35,817 bases of DNA, from contig NZ_JALAHD010000228.1 in NCBI RefSeq assembly GCF_022712095.1, forward strand, positions 1-35,817. The letters run 5' to 3'. Positions 26,201-33,891 of this stretch are shown here, one piece after another. Below the pieces are notes generated by a model. That model saw only the letters and a list, made by a program, of their open reading frames with translations. It ran no database searches and had not been told where the DNA came from. The first letter of the stretch is position 1, and every line of letters starts with the position of its first letter. The stretch is from Chryseobacterium sp. GTDB taxonomy: Bacteria; Bacteroidota; Bacteroidia; Flavobacteriales; Weeksellaceae. The position numbers and the translations under genes were made by a program.

Positions 26201-26340
26201 CTTGATCCGTTTTGTTCAGCATCTTCAAGGAAATCTTCTACTGGAATTTCTTCTTGAAACTCTTTCTGAGCCAGCTTGTGATTTAAAGCTGGATCTTTAA
26301 GTTCGTGAATACTTCTAAATTGTATTTTGTTTGAAGCCAT
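23278..26340 (-). CDS. actB: Alternative Complex III Fe-S subunit ActB
   Basis: A 1020-residue fusion of a molybdopterin-oxidoreductase-like domain without a visible cofactor site (about 70-740) and a ferredoxin-like domain (about 750-1000). A Tat motif SRRDFLK (49-55) is followed by a hydrophobic stretch ending LAAC (C69), so export as a folded, possibly lipidated protein is expected. Cysteine groups for Fe-S clusters are CTGCGACIIAC (about 755), CQHCNHAPCETVC (about 847), CIGTRYCANNC (about 875) and CSMC with CSKAC (932-970). It transfers electrons from quinol to the ActA haems. Flanking gaps are 23 and 25 nt. Confidence 0.95.
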   Translation of the reverse strand: MASNKIQFRSIHELKDPALNHKLAQKEFQEEIPVEDFLEDAEQNGSSTSRRDFLKLLGFSTAAVTLAACEAPVIKTIPYVVKPHDIIPGVPNYYASTYFDGFDFASVLVKTREGRPIKIDPNPAAGDLGKTNARAQASVLSLYDNDKVKQPKLDGKDETFDKVDDFVIKGLNEAKAANKRIVVLSHSFASPTFKKLFAEFKAQYPTAELVTYDAYPYSAALDAAQEVFGQRALPVYDLKGSELVVAFQADFLGDYNAASLETSYAEARKPGATMLRHIQVESNMSLTGANSDSRYRLKPSEVNKTLVEVYNAIVGGGTSDKTATEIANELKAKGSKAVVLADGSKGAQVLAHLINQKLGSVAFTGKANLLKEFDKARYQEFLGWVNAGQVGVLITNNVDPIYSHPKGEDFKKSLAKVPYVIAVADKKNEMYKAAKAVIPVANWLESWGDIEPQSGVYSLMQPTIQKIYKSRQIEESLLVWKNGKNNAANNYYDYLKANATSILGGTSFNKALYNGINTSANASSLSYAGGNAAQAIAELGSIKPSDLELVLYTKTSIGDGTQSNNPWLQELPDPITRMSWDNYLTISPKDAERLGIENSLNARMQLNGSIVNLTANGVTIKDVPVFIQPGQAEGSVGLALGYGKKNSGATADTGVNAYPLFDGSNLIVSNVKIEKTGEDHEFAGVQLQNTLMGRYEIAKEVPLNDFLNVAFDDEHKGWNKPLEYHTISGALPAGKIDLWDAFDDTDGPHFNLSIDLNSCTGCGACIIACQAENNVPVVGKEEIRMSRDMYWLRIDRYYSARQKVEVYEGLKDGMAVPELYGTAFSKDGGALNHPADNPDVIFQPVMCQHCNHAPCETVCPVAATSHGKQGQNHMAYNRCIGTRYCANNCPYKVRRFNWFTYNLNDKFDFNMNNDLGRMVLNPDVVVRTRGVMEKCSMCIQMTQNTILEAKKEGRKVKSEEFQTACSKACSTGAMKFGDMNDKESEVRKLYSSNRRYYLLEEIGTKPNVFYHAKVRNRVEK

Positions 26341-26363
26341 TTATACTTCTAATTTTTTAGTTA

Positions 26364-27716
26364 TTAATAATGACATTTACCACACTCAAGACCTCCAATC
26401 GCATCTACAGTAATTTTACCTCCATCCTTAGGATATTGCTTTTTAAGCTTGTCATGTAGATTTTTGAAGTATTCTTTATTATAACCGTTGTTCATATCAA
26501 TCTCTGTAGTTCTGTGGCACTCAATACACCATCCCATGGTGAAGTCATTGGCCATTTGAACCACATTCATTGTATCTACTTTTCCGTGACAAGCCTTACA
26601 AACAACATCAATTTTGTCATTAGGGTTCTTTTTGTTGAAAGAACTGATAATCGCTTGTTCACCAGCAACAACGTGCTGAGAGTGGTTGAAGTAAACGAAA
26701 TCAGGCATGTTGTGAATTCTTGTCCATTCTACCGGCTGAGTTTTACCAGTATACTGTTGTTTTTCAGAATCCCATCCTGTAGCAGCATAGATTTTTTGAA
26801 TCTCCCCGTCATAGAATGCTTTGTCTTTTCCTGGCTCCATGTATTTACCAGTGTATTCAGAGATAGATCTGTGACAGTTCATACAAACGTTCATAGATGG
26901 AATTTCTGATACTTTTCCATATTTAGCACTTGAGTGACAAAGTTGACAGTCAATTTTGTTTTCTCCAGCGTGAATTTTGTGTGAGAAGTGAATAGGCTGC
27001 TCCGGCTTATATCCTTTGTAAACCCCGATCCACATGATCCAGTTCCAAATTCCATAAGTAGCCAAGATAGCAAGGATAGCCAATAAACCTTTACCTACAT
27101 AGTGATATTTTTGATAGATTTCACTGAATGAACGAACTCTTGTCGCGTTAAGTCCAGCTAAGTCTTCTGACTGACCTAATGTTACAAGCTGTCTTAATTT
27201 GATTAGAATCCAAACTAACAATCCAGCGATTGCCAATAATGAAATAATAACAATATTAGCTGTTGTTTTATCAGTGGCAGCTCCTCCTGTTTCTGGTGCA
27301 GCAGGTGCAGCAGCTACTTCTGGTTCTGGTGCAGGAGGATTAGTAGTATAGGCTAAAATGTCATCAATGTCCTTATCCGAAAGGTTTGGGAACTGCTGCA
27401 TTTCAGTCTTGTTGTAATCTTCGAAAATCTTGTTAGCGTACTTGTCTCCGGATTCTCTTAAAGCCTTATTGTCTTTAATCCATTTGTGAAGCCAATCTGT
27501 ACCGAGTCCTTCTTCGTCTTGAACTTTAGCTACGATCCCCTTTAATGGTGGACCAATAATCTGTTTGTCTAAAGCGTGACATGCTGTACAATTTGCTTTG
27601 AAAAGTTTCTCTCCGTTTTTAGGATCGCCGTCTTGCCCGTAAATTGAAGCACTGGTTGATAGCAATAAGCCTATTGCGATCAACGTTTGTTTATAATGCT
27701 TTCTCCAACTAATCAT
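26364..27716 (-). CDS. actA: Alternative Complex III multihaem cytochrome c subunit ActA
   Basis: A 450-residue cytochrome with six CxxCH sites: CTACH (43-47), CQLCH (257-261), CMNCH (278-282), CKACH (373-377), CIECH (397-401) and CGKCH (445-449). Residues 1-28 form a signal peptide. Residues 30-125 are a class I cytochrome c domain with a likely Met ligand at M106. An Ala/Pro linker and two hydrophobic segments (154-173 and 208-232) follow, then the five-haem domain. The protein ends one residue after the last haem histidine, so that haem depends on an exact C-terminus. It is the first gene of the act operon. Confidence 0.94.
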   Translation of the reverse strand: MISWRKHYKQTLIAIGLLLSTSASIYGQDGDPKNGEKLFKANCTACHALDKQIIGPPLKGIVAKVQDEEGLGTDWLHKWIKDNKALRESGDKYANKIFEDYNKTEMQQFPNLSDKDIDDILAYTTNPPAPEPEVAAAPAAPETGGAATDKTTANIVIISLLAIAGLLVWILIKLRQLVTLGQSEDLAGLNATRVRSFSEIYQKYHYVGKGLLAILAILATYGIWNWIMWIGVYKGYKPEQPIHFSHKIHAGENKIDCQLCHSSAKYGKVSEIPSMNVCMNCHRSISEYTGKYMEPGKDKAFYDGEIQKIYAATGWDSEKQQYTGKTQPVEWTRIHNMPDFVYFNHSQHVVAGEQAIISSFNKKNPNDKIDVVCKACHGKVDTMNVVQMANDFTMGWCIECHRTTEIDMNNGYNKEYFKNLHDKLKKQYPKDGGKITVDAIGGLECGKCHY

Positions 27717-27762
27717 TTAAATTATCTTATGTTAGTAAATATTGAACATTCAATCAATTCCG

Positions 27763-27770
27763 CAAAAATA
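27763..27770 (-). promoter_or_regulatory. Possible -7 box of the act operon
   Basis: TATTTTTG on the minus strand, 46 nt before the actA ATG. The closest TTG upstream is 27 nt away, longer than usual, so only the -7 box is supported. Confidence 0.4.
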
Positions 27771-27852
27771 ATATTTTTAACACTAATTTAACGGTAACAA
27801 CAAAGGGGAAAATATCATTTAGCTTTAATTTGTATTGATTCTAAATAACTAG

Positions 27853-27884
27853 TTTGGTATAGTTTTTTTATTTATATAAATTTG
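27853..27884 (+). promoter_or_regulatory. Promoter of the SPOR-domain gene
   Basis: TTTG (27853-27856), a 20-nt spacer and TAAATTTG (27877-27884) match the Bacteroidota consensus. The leader would be about 12 nt. Confidence 0.65.
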
Positions 27885-27899
27885 CGGAAACAAGTTTAA

Positions 27900-28466
27900 A
27901 TGAAAAATTTAATCAAAATATTTTCAATCTTATCTGTGTTTGGATTTTATAGCATTGAGGCACAGCAGATTGTGAAGAAGGATACTTTTGCGGGAACAGA
28001 ACTTACTATTTCGATGGATTCTAAAGTAGATGCTGCTTTGACGAGTTTGGAGAATAAATGTTCTAAAGGAAGTGCCAGTTCTTCTTCCAGCTATTCCAAT
28101 TCATCGAATAGCATTCTTGATAGCAATTCATCAAATAATCCATTATCTCCTCCGAAAGTATATGTTCCTAGCAGAACTTTGACCAATGCAGAGATTTGTA
28201 GAAAGAATCCAAGAATTTTAGGATATAAAATACAGATTACTACAGTTAAAAGTAACGAGGAAGCTAATGAAGTAAGATCTTATTTCAGAAAAAGATTCCC
28301 TAATCTAAAGGTGGAGATTGATGCTTCTTTCAGACCTAATTATAAAATTCTGGCAGGAAGTTATTTCACAAAACAGAGTGCTGCTTCAGATTTGTCCAAA
28401 ATCAGGGAGTATTTTAAATCGGCCGTTGCTGTGCAATACAGGATTTTCTGTGCTGAAGCTAAATAA
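27900..28466 (+). CDS. SPOR domain-containing exported protein
   Basis: A 188-residue exported protein: signal peptide 1-21 (ending SIEAQ), a serine/asparagine-rich linker (about 55-82), and a C-terminal SPOR domain (about 108-184) containing GYKIQITTVKSNEEANEV, YKILAGSYFTKQSAASDL and the closing YRIF. SPOR domains bind peptidoglycan stripped of stem peptides, often at division sites. The protein has no catalytic domain, so it is probably a cell-wall-binding or adaptor protein. It is a single gene with its own promoter and terminator, divergent from the act operon. Confidence 0.87.
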   Translation: MKNLIKIFSILSVFGFYSIEAQQIVKKDTFAGTELTISMDSKVDAALTSLENKCSKGSASSSSSYSNSSNSILDSNSSNNPLSPPKVYVPSRTLTNAEICRKNPRILGYKIQITTVKSNEEANEVRSYFRKRFPNLKVEIDASFRPNYKILAGSYFTKQSAASDLSKIREYFKSAVAVQYRIFCAEAK

Positions 28467-28491
28467 TATAGAGAGTAATTAATTTAAATAT

Positions 28492-28525
28492 AAAAAAGCA
28501 GTGGTGTTCAATCACTGCTTTTTTT
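28492..28525. terminator. Bidirectional terminator after the SPOR gene
   Basis: AAAAAAGCAGTG pairs with CACTGCTTTTTT (12 bp), with a T run on both strands. On the minus strand its outer edge overlaps the stop codon of the convergent membrane-protein gene. Confidence 0.85.
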
Positions 28526-29801
28526 ATTGATAATACTGATTTAAAAACCAGAAGAACTCATGCATTCTCATGTAATTGTTAAACAGAAGATAGACTAAAA
28601 GACCTCCTAAAGTGACAGTTAAAAATGATAAACTCTTAGCATTGGATCGGTATGCCTGAAATAACCACCCCAATAGCAGAGGGTAAATGTATACAAAATG
28701 ACCTCCGTAAATGTAAGAAGTATGAAGCCCAAACCTCATGATACAATGGATGATGATATCGAAAAAGAAAGAGATCATTAAAATTTGAACAAGGCGATTT
28801 TTAAAATTTTTAAGATAGCTCCATAGGATTAAAGTAAGGATGATTGCGATAAAGATATAGGGTAACCATGAAGTGTATACATCCATAAACAAACCTTTGT
28901 AATCAAATCCTTTCATATTGTTTTTATCACGTACAATAAATCCTGGAAAAAGTATATTTCCTCCAAAAAAGAATGATAAAATCATATCCCATATCGGAGT
29001 ACTGTTTACATTGGAGAATTTTTCATATTGCTGAGATGTCTTTGAAAAGATATTTTCATACTTGAAATTAATTCTGTTCAGGTAAAGCAAAATGAAACAG
29101 ATGAGAGTAAACAGTACCCTTATTGATGCATTTAATAAACTTTTCCAGTTTTTGAATATACCCTTTTCAAAGGGAAGTGGGATAAAAACTTTTATAATAT
29201 TGGTAATGGTTAACCCACCAATAGTTACTCCTGCAAATGCAAGTGCCAATGCCGGAATCTTTTCTTCTTTTTGTAGCTTCAATGCAGCATAATGATTATA
29301 AAGAGTCAGTAAAAACAGGGTGTAAGTAAAGTTTTCTGGAGTAAAAGAAAGTAATATATTGGTAGAGAAAATTCCAAAGAAAGCTAAAATCAAAAAACAG
29401 ATGGTTAAGGGCAGACGGATAATGTTTTTCAGGTATTTAAAGACTTGTAATATGCATGCGCTGACCATAATATTGCTTAACCAGGCGAGTGTCAGCCTGA
29501 AGGTTGAATCCATTTTTCCGTTGGAGATGAACAGCGCCAATTCTCTGATCCAGTTGAAAAAATAATAAGAAAGGGGGTGTCTTTCAAAGCTGCCTCCTGT
29601 CATCACTATGGCTTTATTGTCGAAACTGAAATAGGCATCCCAGGGTATTCTGCTGTCAAATATGATCCTGTAATTCAGAGCGATATAAGAGCCTAAGATT
29701 CCATAGCCAATGAGGAAAAATAAAAATACTCCAAGCTCAAGTAGGGTGGAAGGAAAGATCAGTCTTAAAAAATTTATAAATCTTGATTTTAATGAAGACA
29801 C
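28524..29801 (-). CDS. Polytopic membrane protein of unknown function
   Basis: A protein of about 425 residues with roughly ten or eleven hydrophobic segments. The first extracytoplasmic loop holds FDSRIPWDAYFSFD and, a few residues on, GGSFERHPLSYYF, a layout with acidic residues like GT-C glycosyltransferases; I suspect a DUF6080-type protein, but this is from memory. No ATG exists before codon 77 of the frame. A TTG at 29831 lies upstream of a TACTTTTG -7-like box (29825-29818), whereas a GTG at 29801 lies just after it, so GTG 29801 is preferred. The stop codon overlaps the terminator shared with the SPOR gene. Confidence 0.65.
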   Translation of the reverse strand: MSSLKSRFINFLRLIFPSTLLELGVFLFFLIGYGILGSYIALNYRIIFDSRIPWDAYFSFDNKAIVMTGGSFERHPLSYYFFNWIRELALFISNGKMDSTFRLTLAWLSNIMVSACILQVFKYLKNIIRLPLTICFLILAFFGIFSTNILLSFTPENFTYTLFLLTLYNHYAALKLQKEEKIPALALAFAGVTIGGLTITNIIKVFIPLPFEKGIFKNWKSLLNASIRVLFTLICFILLYLNRINFKYENIFSKTSQQYEKFSNVNSTPIWDMILSFFFGGNILFPGFIVRDKNNMKGFDYKGLFMDVYTSWLPYIFIAIILTLILWSYLKNFKNRLVQILMISFFFDIIIHCIMRFGLHTSYIYGGHFVYIYPLLLGWLFQAYRSNAKSLSFLTVTLGGLLVYLLFNNYMRMHEFFWFLNQYYQ

Positions 29802-29829
29802 CTGCTGTAAGTTTTTGCAAAAGTAAAAC

Positions 29830-29856
29830 AAAACCCACTACATTCAGTGGGTTTTT
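29830..29856 (-). terminator. Terminator of selO
   Basis: AAAACCCACT pairs with AGTGGGTTTT (10 bp, 6-nt loop), followed on the minus strand by GTTTTAC. It lies 40 nt beyond the selO stop and just before the start region of the next gene. Confidence 0.8.
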
Positions 29857-29896
29857 ATCTATTATTCTATAAATATAATTGAATGATTTATCTTGA

Positions 29897-31435
29897 TTAT
29901 GAACTGCAGGAAAGAGTTGAACATCCTGAAATATCATTATATTTTGAAGGTCTTTTTTTAGAAAACTCCGGATAGATTTCTTCATACGGATTTTCCAAAG
30001 CATGAATGAGCTGATCTAATAATCCTGTTTTACCCTCATTAATTTCTTCAATACACTCAAATAAAAGGTAATTTCTCAGAGTGAATTTAGGATTATTCTT
30101 TTTCATCATAAGGATCGCTTCCTCTTTGGATATGCTGTTTTTGTCAAGCCTTGTTTGATAGGATCCAATGAAATGATTAAGCTTTCTTAATTTTTCTTCG
30201 TCTAAAACAGTATAGGAAATATCCTGAAAGAGAGTTGTAACATTAGATAATTCATCATGTTTTTCCAGTCTGTTGAAAAACAGTGTATAGTCCAATTGTA
30301 ATTCCTGCATAAGCCCTTGCCAGTTGGTGAAAAAATCTTCGTCTTCTTTTAAAAGGTTATCGAAACCAAACTTGCTACACAGCATTTTGTCATGAGCTTC
30401 CCAGAAATAATTCCCATAATCATTAAGGGTTTTTTCCATAAAAGTTTCATCATTGATCAGGGGATAGAGCGCATTGGCCAGTTGCCAAAGATTCCATTGT
30501 GAAATCTGTCCCTGTTTTCCAAATGAATACCTTCTTCCCGGCAAATCTGTAGTATTGGGAGTGAAGTTTAAATCATATTCATCCATCATGGAGTAAGGAC
30601 CGTAATCTATAGTAAGACCGAGAGCGGACATATTATCAGTATTCATTACACCATGTACAAATCCTACCCGATACCATTCAACCATTAAATCGGCAGTCCT
30701 TTTACAAATGCTTCCAAAGAAGTCTTTATACTTCTGTGTATCTTCGGAAGTGATTTCCGGGTAATAGTTTTTAATAGTAAAATCAGCCAGGTTCTTTAAT
30801 GTTTGATATTCTTTTTGGGCAGATAAAAGTTCAAAATGACCAAAGCGAAGAAAGCTTTCAGCGGTTCTGATGATCACGGCTCCTTTTTCTTCTTGAGGAT
30901 TTCCGTTGTACATCATATCTCTGACTACTTTCTCACCAGTAAGGCTTAAACTTAAAGCCCTTGTGGTAGGAACCCGTAAGTGATACATTGCCTCACTCAT
31001 TAAATATTCTCTGACGGAAGATCTCAGTACAGCTCTTCCATCGGCATGTCTTGAGTAAGGAGTTGCTCCGGCTCCTTTCCATTGTATTTCGGTAGTTTGG
31101 TTGTTATTGGTTATTTCTCCGGCATAAATAGCTCTTCCGTCTCCCAGCTGGCCCGCCCAGTTGCCAAATTGATAACCGGCATAAGCCGTAGCGTATGGTT
31201 GTATGTTTTCAGGAAGATGGTTCCCTACAAGGAAGTTTAAATCTTTGTCCTCATAAGTGCCTAATCCGATTTGTTCCGAAAGCTTTTCATTGAATATAAT
31301 TAGTTTAGGGTTATCAAAACCTGCAGGCCTGATTGTTGAAAAAAGGACTTTCGGAGTATTTCTCTGCATAGGATTATCAGAAAAATCACCGGGAAAAGTT
31401 TTTATAAAGGGTTGTTTTATATTTTCAATATTCAT
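29897..31435 (-). CDS. selO: Protein adenylyltransferase SelO (YdiU family)
   Basis: A 512-residue pseudokinase that transfers AMP from ATP to Ser/Thr/Tyr of proteins and is linked to redox homeostasis. Motifs are GYQFGNWAGQLGDGRA (87-102), KGAGATPYSR (120-129), RAVLRSSVREY (134-144) and the active site HGVMNTDNMS (261-270) with D267 and N268, then the metal-binding aspartate D277 in DYGP. The C-terminus ends CSS, with Cys in the place where animal SelO has selenocysteine, and there is a second Cys at 505. Full length. It has its own promoter 5 nt before the start codon and a terminator downstream. Confidence 0.95.
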   Translation of the reverse strand: MNIENIKQPFIKTFPGDFSDNPMQRNTPKVLFSTIRPAGFDNPKLIIFNEKLSEQIGLGTYEDKDLNFLVGNHLPENIQPYATAYAGYQFGNWAGQLGDGRAIYAGEITNNNQTTEIQWKGAGATPYSRHADGRAVLRSSVREYLMSEAMYHLRVPTTRALSLSLTGEKVVRDMMYNGNPQEEKGAVIIRTAESFLRFGHFELLSAQKEYQTLKNLADFTIKNYYPEITSEDTQKYKDFFGSICKRTADLMVEWYRVGFVHGVMNTDNMSALGLTIDYGPYSMMDEYDLNFTPNTTDLPGRRYSFGKQGQISQWNLWQLANALYPLINDETFMEKTLNDYGNYFWEAHDKMLCSKFGFDNLLKEDEDFFTNWQGLMQELQLDYTLFFNRLEKHDELSNVTTLFQDISYTVLDEEKLRKLNHFIGSYQTRLDKNSISKEEAILMMKKNNPKFTLRNYLLFECIEEINEGKTGLLDQLIHALENPYEEIYPEFSKKRPSKYNDISGCSTLSCSS

Positions 31436-31439
31436 AACC

Positions 31440-31471
31440 CAAAGTTATAAATAATAAAAAGACCCTTCAAA
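31440..31471 (-). promoter_or_regulatory. Promoter of selO inside the upstream terminator
   Basis: On the minus strand TTTG (31471-31468), a 20-nt spacer and TAACTTTG (31447-31440). The -7 box ends only 4 nt before the ATG at 31435, so the mRNA would be nearly leaderless. The -33 box lies in one arm of the PBP terminator hairpin. Confidence 0.6.
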
Positions 31472-31491
31472 AATTATTTGAAGGGTCTTTT
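31457..31491 (-). terminator. Terminator of the ricT-gldH-PBP operon
   Basis: AAAAGACCCTTCAAA pairs with TTTGAAGGGTCTTTT, a perfect 15-bp stem with a 5-nt loop, starting 9 nt after the PBP stop codon at 31501. Confidence 0.9.
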
Positions 31492-31500
31492 CTGTAAAAA

Positions 31501-33885
31501 TTATTTGTTGAAATCAATGTCTTCTCCGGTGTTGAGATTTTCATTGACGCTTTCTTCTTTTTTATGCACTGTTCCATTGGACTGACCTGAGCTGGCTGGT
31601 GGAGGGTTTTTAATCTGATCGATGGTTCTTAGTCCACCATCATCTCCGTAACCACCTCCAAGACCTTGAAGGTCGGCACAGTTTCCTGTCCAGTCGGATG
31701 GTTTAATGAATTTGTCATCCGGAGAAACGCCTAAGCTTTTATCTGCCCATACTTTTTTCATATAGATAGCCCAGATCGGTAAAGCCATTCTTGCTCCCTG
31801 TCCTTCCCCTGTACCATAGAAGTGAGTGGCTCTGTCTTCCCATCCCACCCATGTTCCTGTAGCCAGTTTAGGAGTGATTCCCATAAACCAACCATCGGAG
31901 TTGTTCTGAGTAGTACCTGTTTTACCAGCAATCTCTATATCTTTTGGAACTCCTCTTCTGGAAAGCTCCCCGGAAGCGGTTCCATATTGAGCGACCCCTT
32001 TCATCAGTTCAATCATAGTGTAGGCATAAAGAGGATTCATTACTTCTTTAGGCTCTATGTTCACTTCTTTGATTACTCTTCCGTTGGCGTCTTCAATTCT
32101 CCAGATCATTTCCGGTTTGTTATAATTTCCATAGTTAGCAAAAGTACTATAAGCACCTAACATTTCATAAATAGTAATGTCGGAGGATCCTAAGGCAATT
32201 GTATTATTTCTCGGAATATCTTCAGTAACTCCAAGATCTCTTGCTGTCTGAATTACGGCATCCACTCCCGTCATTTCTATAAGACGAGCAGCTACCGGGT
32301 TTTGAGAGTGTGCCAGAGCATCTTTAATGGTAAGCATACCTCCTCTTCCAGGAACGGTCCATCCATTATGGCTGTATGTTCCATTGGAGACCACAGAACA
32401 AGGAGTCATTCCCAGTTTCATAATAGCAGTAGCATATACGAAAGGCTTGAAGGTAGATCCTACCTGTCTTTTCCCTTGTTTGATATGGTCATATTGGAAG
32501 TGCTGCCAGTCTATTCCTCCTACCCAAGCCTTGATCTCCCCACTTCCCGGATTCATTGACATTAATCCGGCCTGGGCAATTTGTTTATGATAACGGATAG
32601 AATCCCATGGAGACATTTCAACTTCTTCTTCTCCGGCCCATGTAAATCTTGATGTTTTAATCGGCTTGTGGAACTCCATTAAAATAGAATCTTCTGGAAC
32701 ACCGGCTGCCTTTAATTGTTTATAACGTCCGGTTCTCTTCATAGCCTGAACCATCACACTGTTAACCTGCTTTTCAGTTAGGTAGTAGAATGGTCTGTTT
32801 TTTCTTCCTCTCTGTTCTGCATCAAACCTTTTTTGAAGATCTGTTAAATGTTCTTTAATGGCTTCCTCTGCATACTTCTGCATTTTGGAATCAAGAGTTA
32901 CATATATTTTTAATCCGTCTTTATATAGGTTGAGTTTTTTACCGGTTTCTTTCTCATAATCTTTAAGATAACCGTCAATCTCTTTTCTTAAATAGAATTT
33001 ATAATATGCAGAGTAATCATCATTAATATTTTTAATAGGATGGTAATCTACTTCGATCGGTGTTGAAATAGCTTTGTCGTAAGTTCCCTGGTCAATATAT
33101 CCCGTTTCCAGCATTTGGGAAAGTACAACATCTCTTCTTCTTTTCGCTCTTTCTGGGTTTCGCATCGGGTTGTTGGCGATAGGAGCCTCCAGCATTGCTA
33201 CAAACATAGCAGCTTCTGGAAGAGTAAGTTCAGATGTTTTTTTATTAAAATAAATCTTTGATGCCATTTCAATACCATTGGCATTGTAGGTGAAATCAAA
33301 TTTATTGAAATAGAGAGTAATGATCTCTTCTTTTGTATATCTTTTTTCCAAACTTACTGCAACCGACCATTCCTTTAACTTTTGAGTAATCCTTTTGATA
33401 GGATTTTTGGAAGGTTCTTTAGTGAAAAGCAGTTTAGCTAACTGCTGGGTAATCGTAGATCCTCCACCTCTGTCACCACCATATCTTACAGCTCTTAATA
33501 TTGATTTTAAATCAATACCGGAATGCTCTTTAAAACGTTCATCTTCCTTAGCCTGTAAAGCATAGATAAGGTATGGGGGAAGGTCTTTATAGGTAATAGG
33601 CTGAGTCTTTTCTTTCTCAAATTTTCCTAATAAAACTCCATCTGAAGAGTAAATTTCAGATGCTACATAAATATCAGGATTTTCAAGTTCTTTCACATCT
33701 GGCATTTCCCCTACAAAACCTTGGGAAACCGCAAAGAAAAGAGATGAAATTCCTAAAACGACAACAATGAGTCCAATCCAAATAAATCTAACCCATTTTT
33801 TCCAAGAGCCATCTTTCTTATTTTTTTTGGGAGGAAGAGGAAATGATTTTCCTTTACTTCCTGTGTTTTGTTTTTTTTCTTCCAT
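31501..33885 (-). CDS. Class A penicillin-binding protein (PBP1A-type)
   Basis: A 794-residue bifunctional peptidoglycan synthase. A Lys-rich cytoplasmic N-terminus precedes one transmembrane anchor (about 32-54). The GT51 glycosyltransferase domain shows the catalytic EDERF (114-118) and GGSTITQQLAK (141-151). The transpeptidase domain carries S477-T-F-K480, S527-Q-N529 and K655-T-G657. The C-terminal 45 residues are a Gly/Ser/Asn-rich tail. It polymerises lipid II and cross-links stem peptides at the periplasmic face. It starts 6 nt after gldH ends, so the two are one transcript; the terminator at 31457-31491 closes it. It corresponds to mrcA/ponA-type genes. Confidence 0.95.
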   Translation of the reverse strand: MEEKKQNTGSKGKSFPLPPKKNKKDGSWKKWVRFIWIGLIVVVLGISSLFFAVSQGFVGEMPDVKELENPDIYVASEIYSSDGVLLGKFEKEKTQPITYKDLPPYLIYALQAKEDERFKEHSGIDLKSILRAVRYGGDRGGGSTITQQLAKLLFTKEPSKNPIKRITQKLKEWSVAVSLEKRYTKEEIITLYFNKFDFTYNANGIEMASKIYFNKKTSELTLPEAAMFVAMLEAPIANNPMRNPERAKRRRDVVLSQMLETGYIDQGTYDKAISTPIEVDYHPIKNINDDYSAYYKFYLRKEIDGYLKDYEKETGKKLNLYKDGLKIYVTLDSKMQKYAEEAIKEHLTDLQKRFDAEQRGRKNRPFYYLTEKQVNSVMVQAMKRTGRYKQLKAAGVPEDSILMEFHKPIKTSRFTWAGEEEVEMSPWDSIRYHKQIAQAGLMSMNPGSGEIKAWVGGIDWQHFQYDHIKQGKRQVGSTFKPFVYATAIMKLGMTPCSVVSNGTYSHNGWTVPGRGGMLTIKDALAHSQNPVAARLIEMTGVDAVIQTARDLGVTEDIPRNNTIALGSSDITIYEMLGAYSTFANYGNYNKPEMIWRIEDANGRVIKEVNIEPKEVMNPLYAYTMIELMKGVAQYGTASGELSRRGVPKDIEIAGKTGTTQNNSDGWFMGITPKLATGTWVGWEDRATHFYGTGEGQGARMALPIWAIYMKKVWADKSLGVSPDDKFIKPSDWTGNCADLQGLGGGYGDDGGLRTIDQIKNPPPASSGQSNGTVHKKEESVNENLNTGEDIDFNK

Positions 33886-33891
33886 GTATGG

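Noticed and set aside
23278..26340. ActB as an active molybdopterin oxidoreductase
   Set aside because: The operon context and the fused Fe-S domain identify ACIII ActB, in which the molybdopterin-like domain is known to lack the cofactor.
26514..26909. 131-codon plus-strand frame inside actA
   Set aside because: Antisense to five conserved CxxCH haem motifs; no start signal and no recognisable domain.
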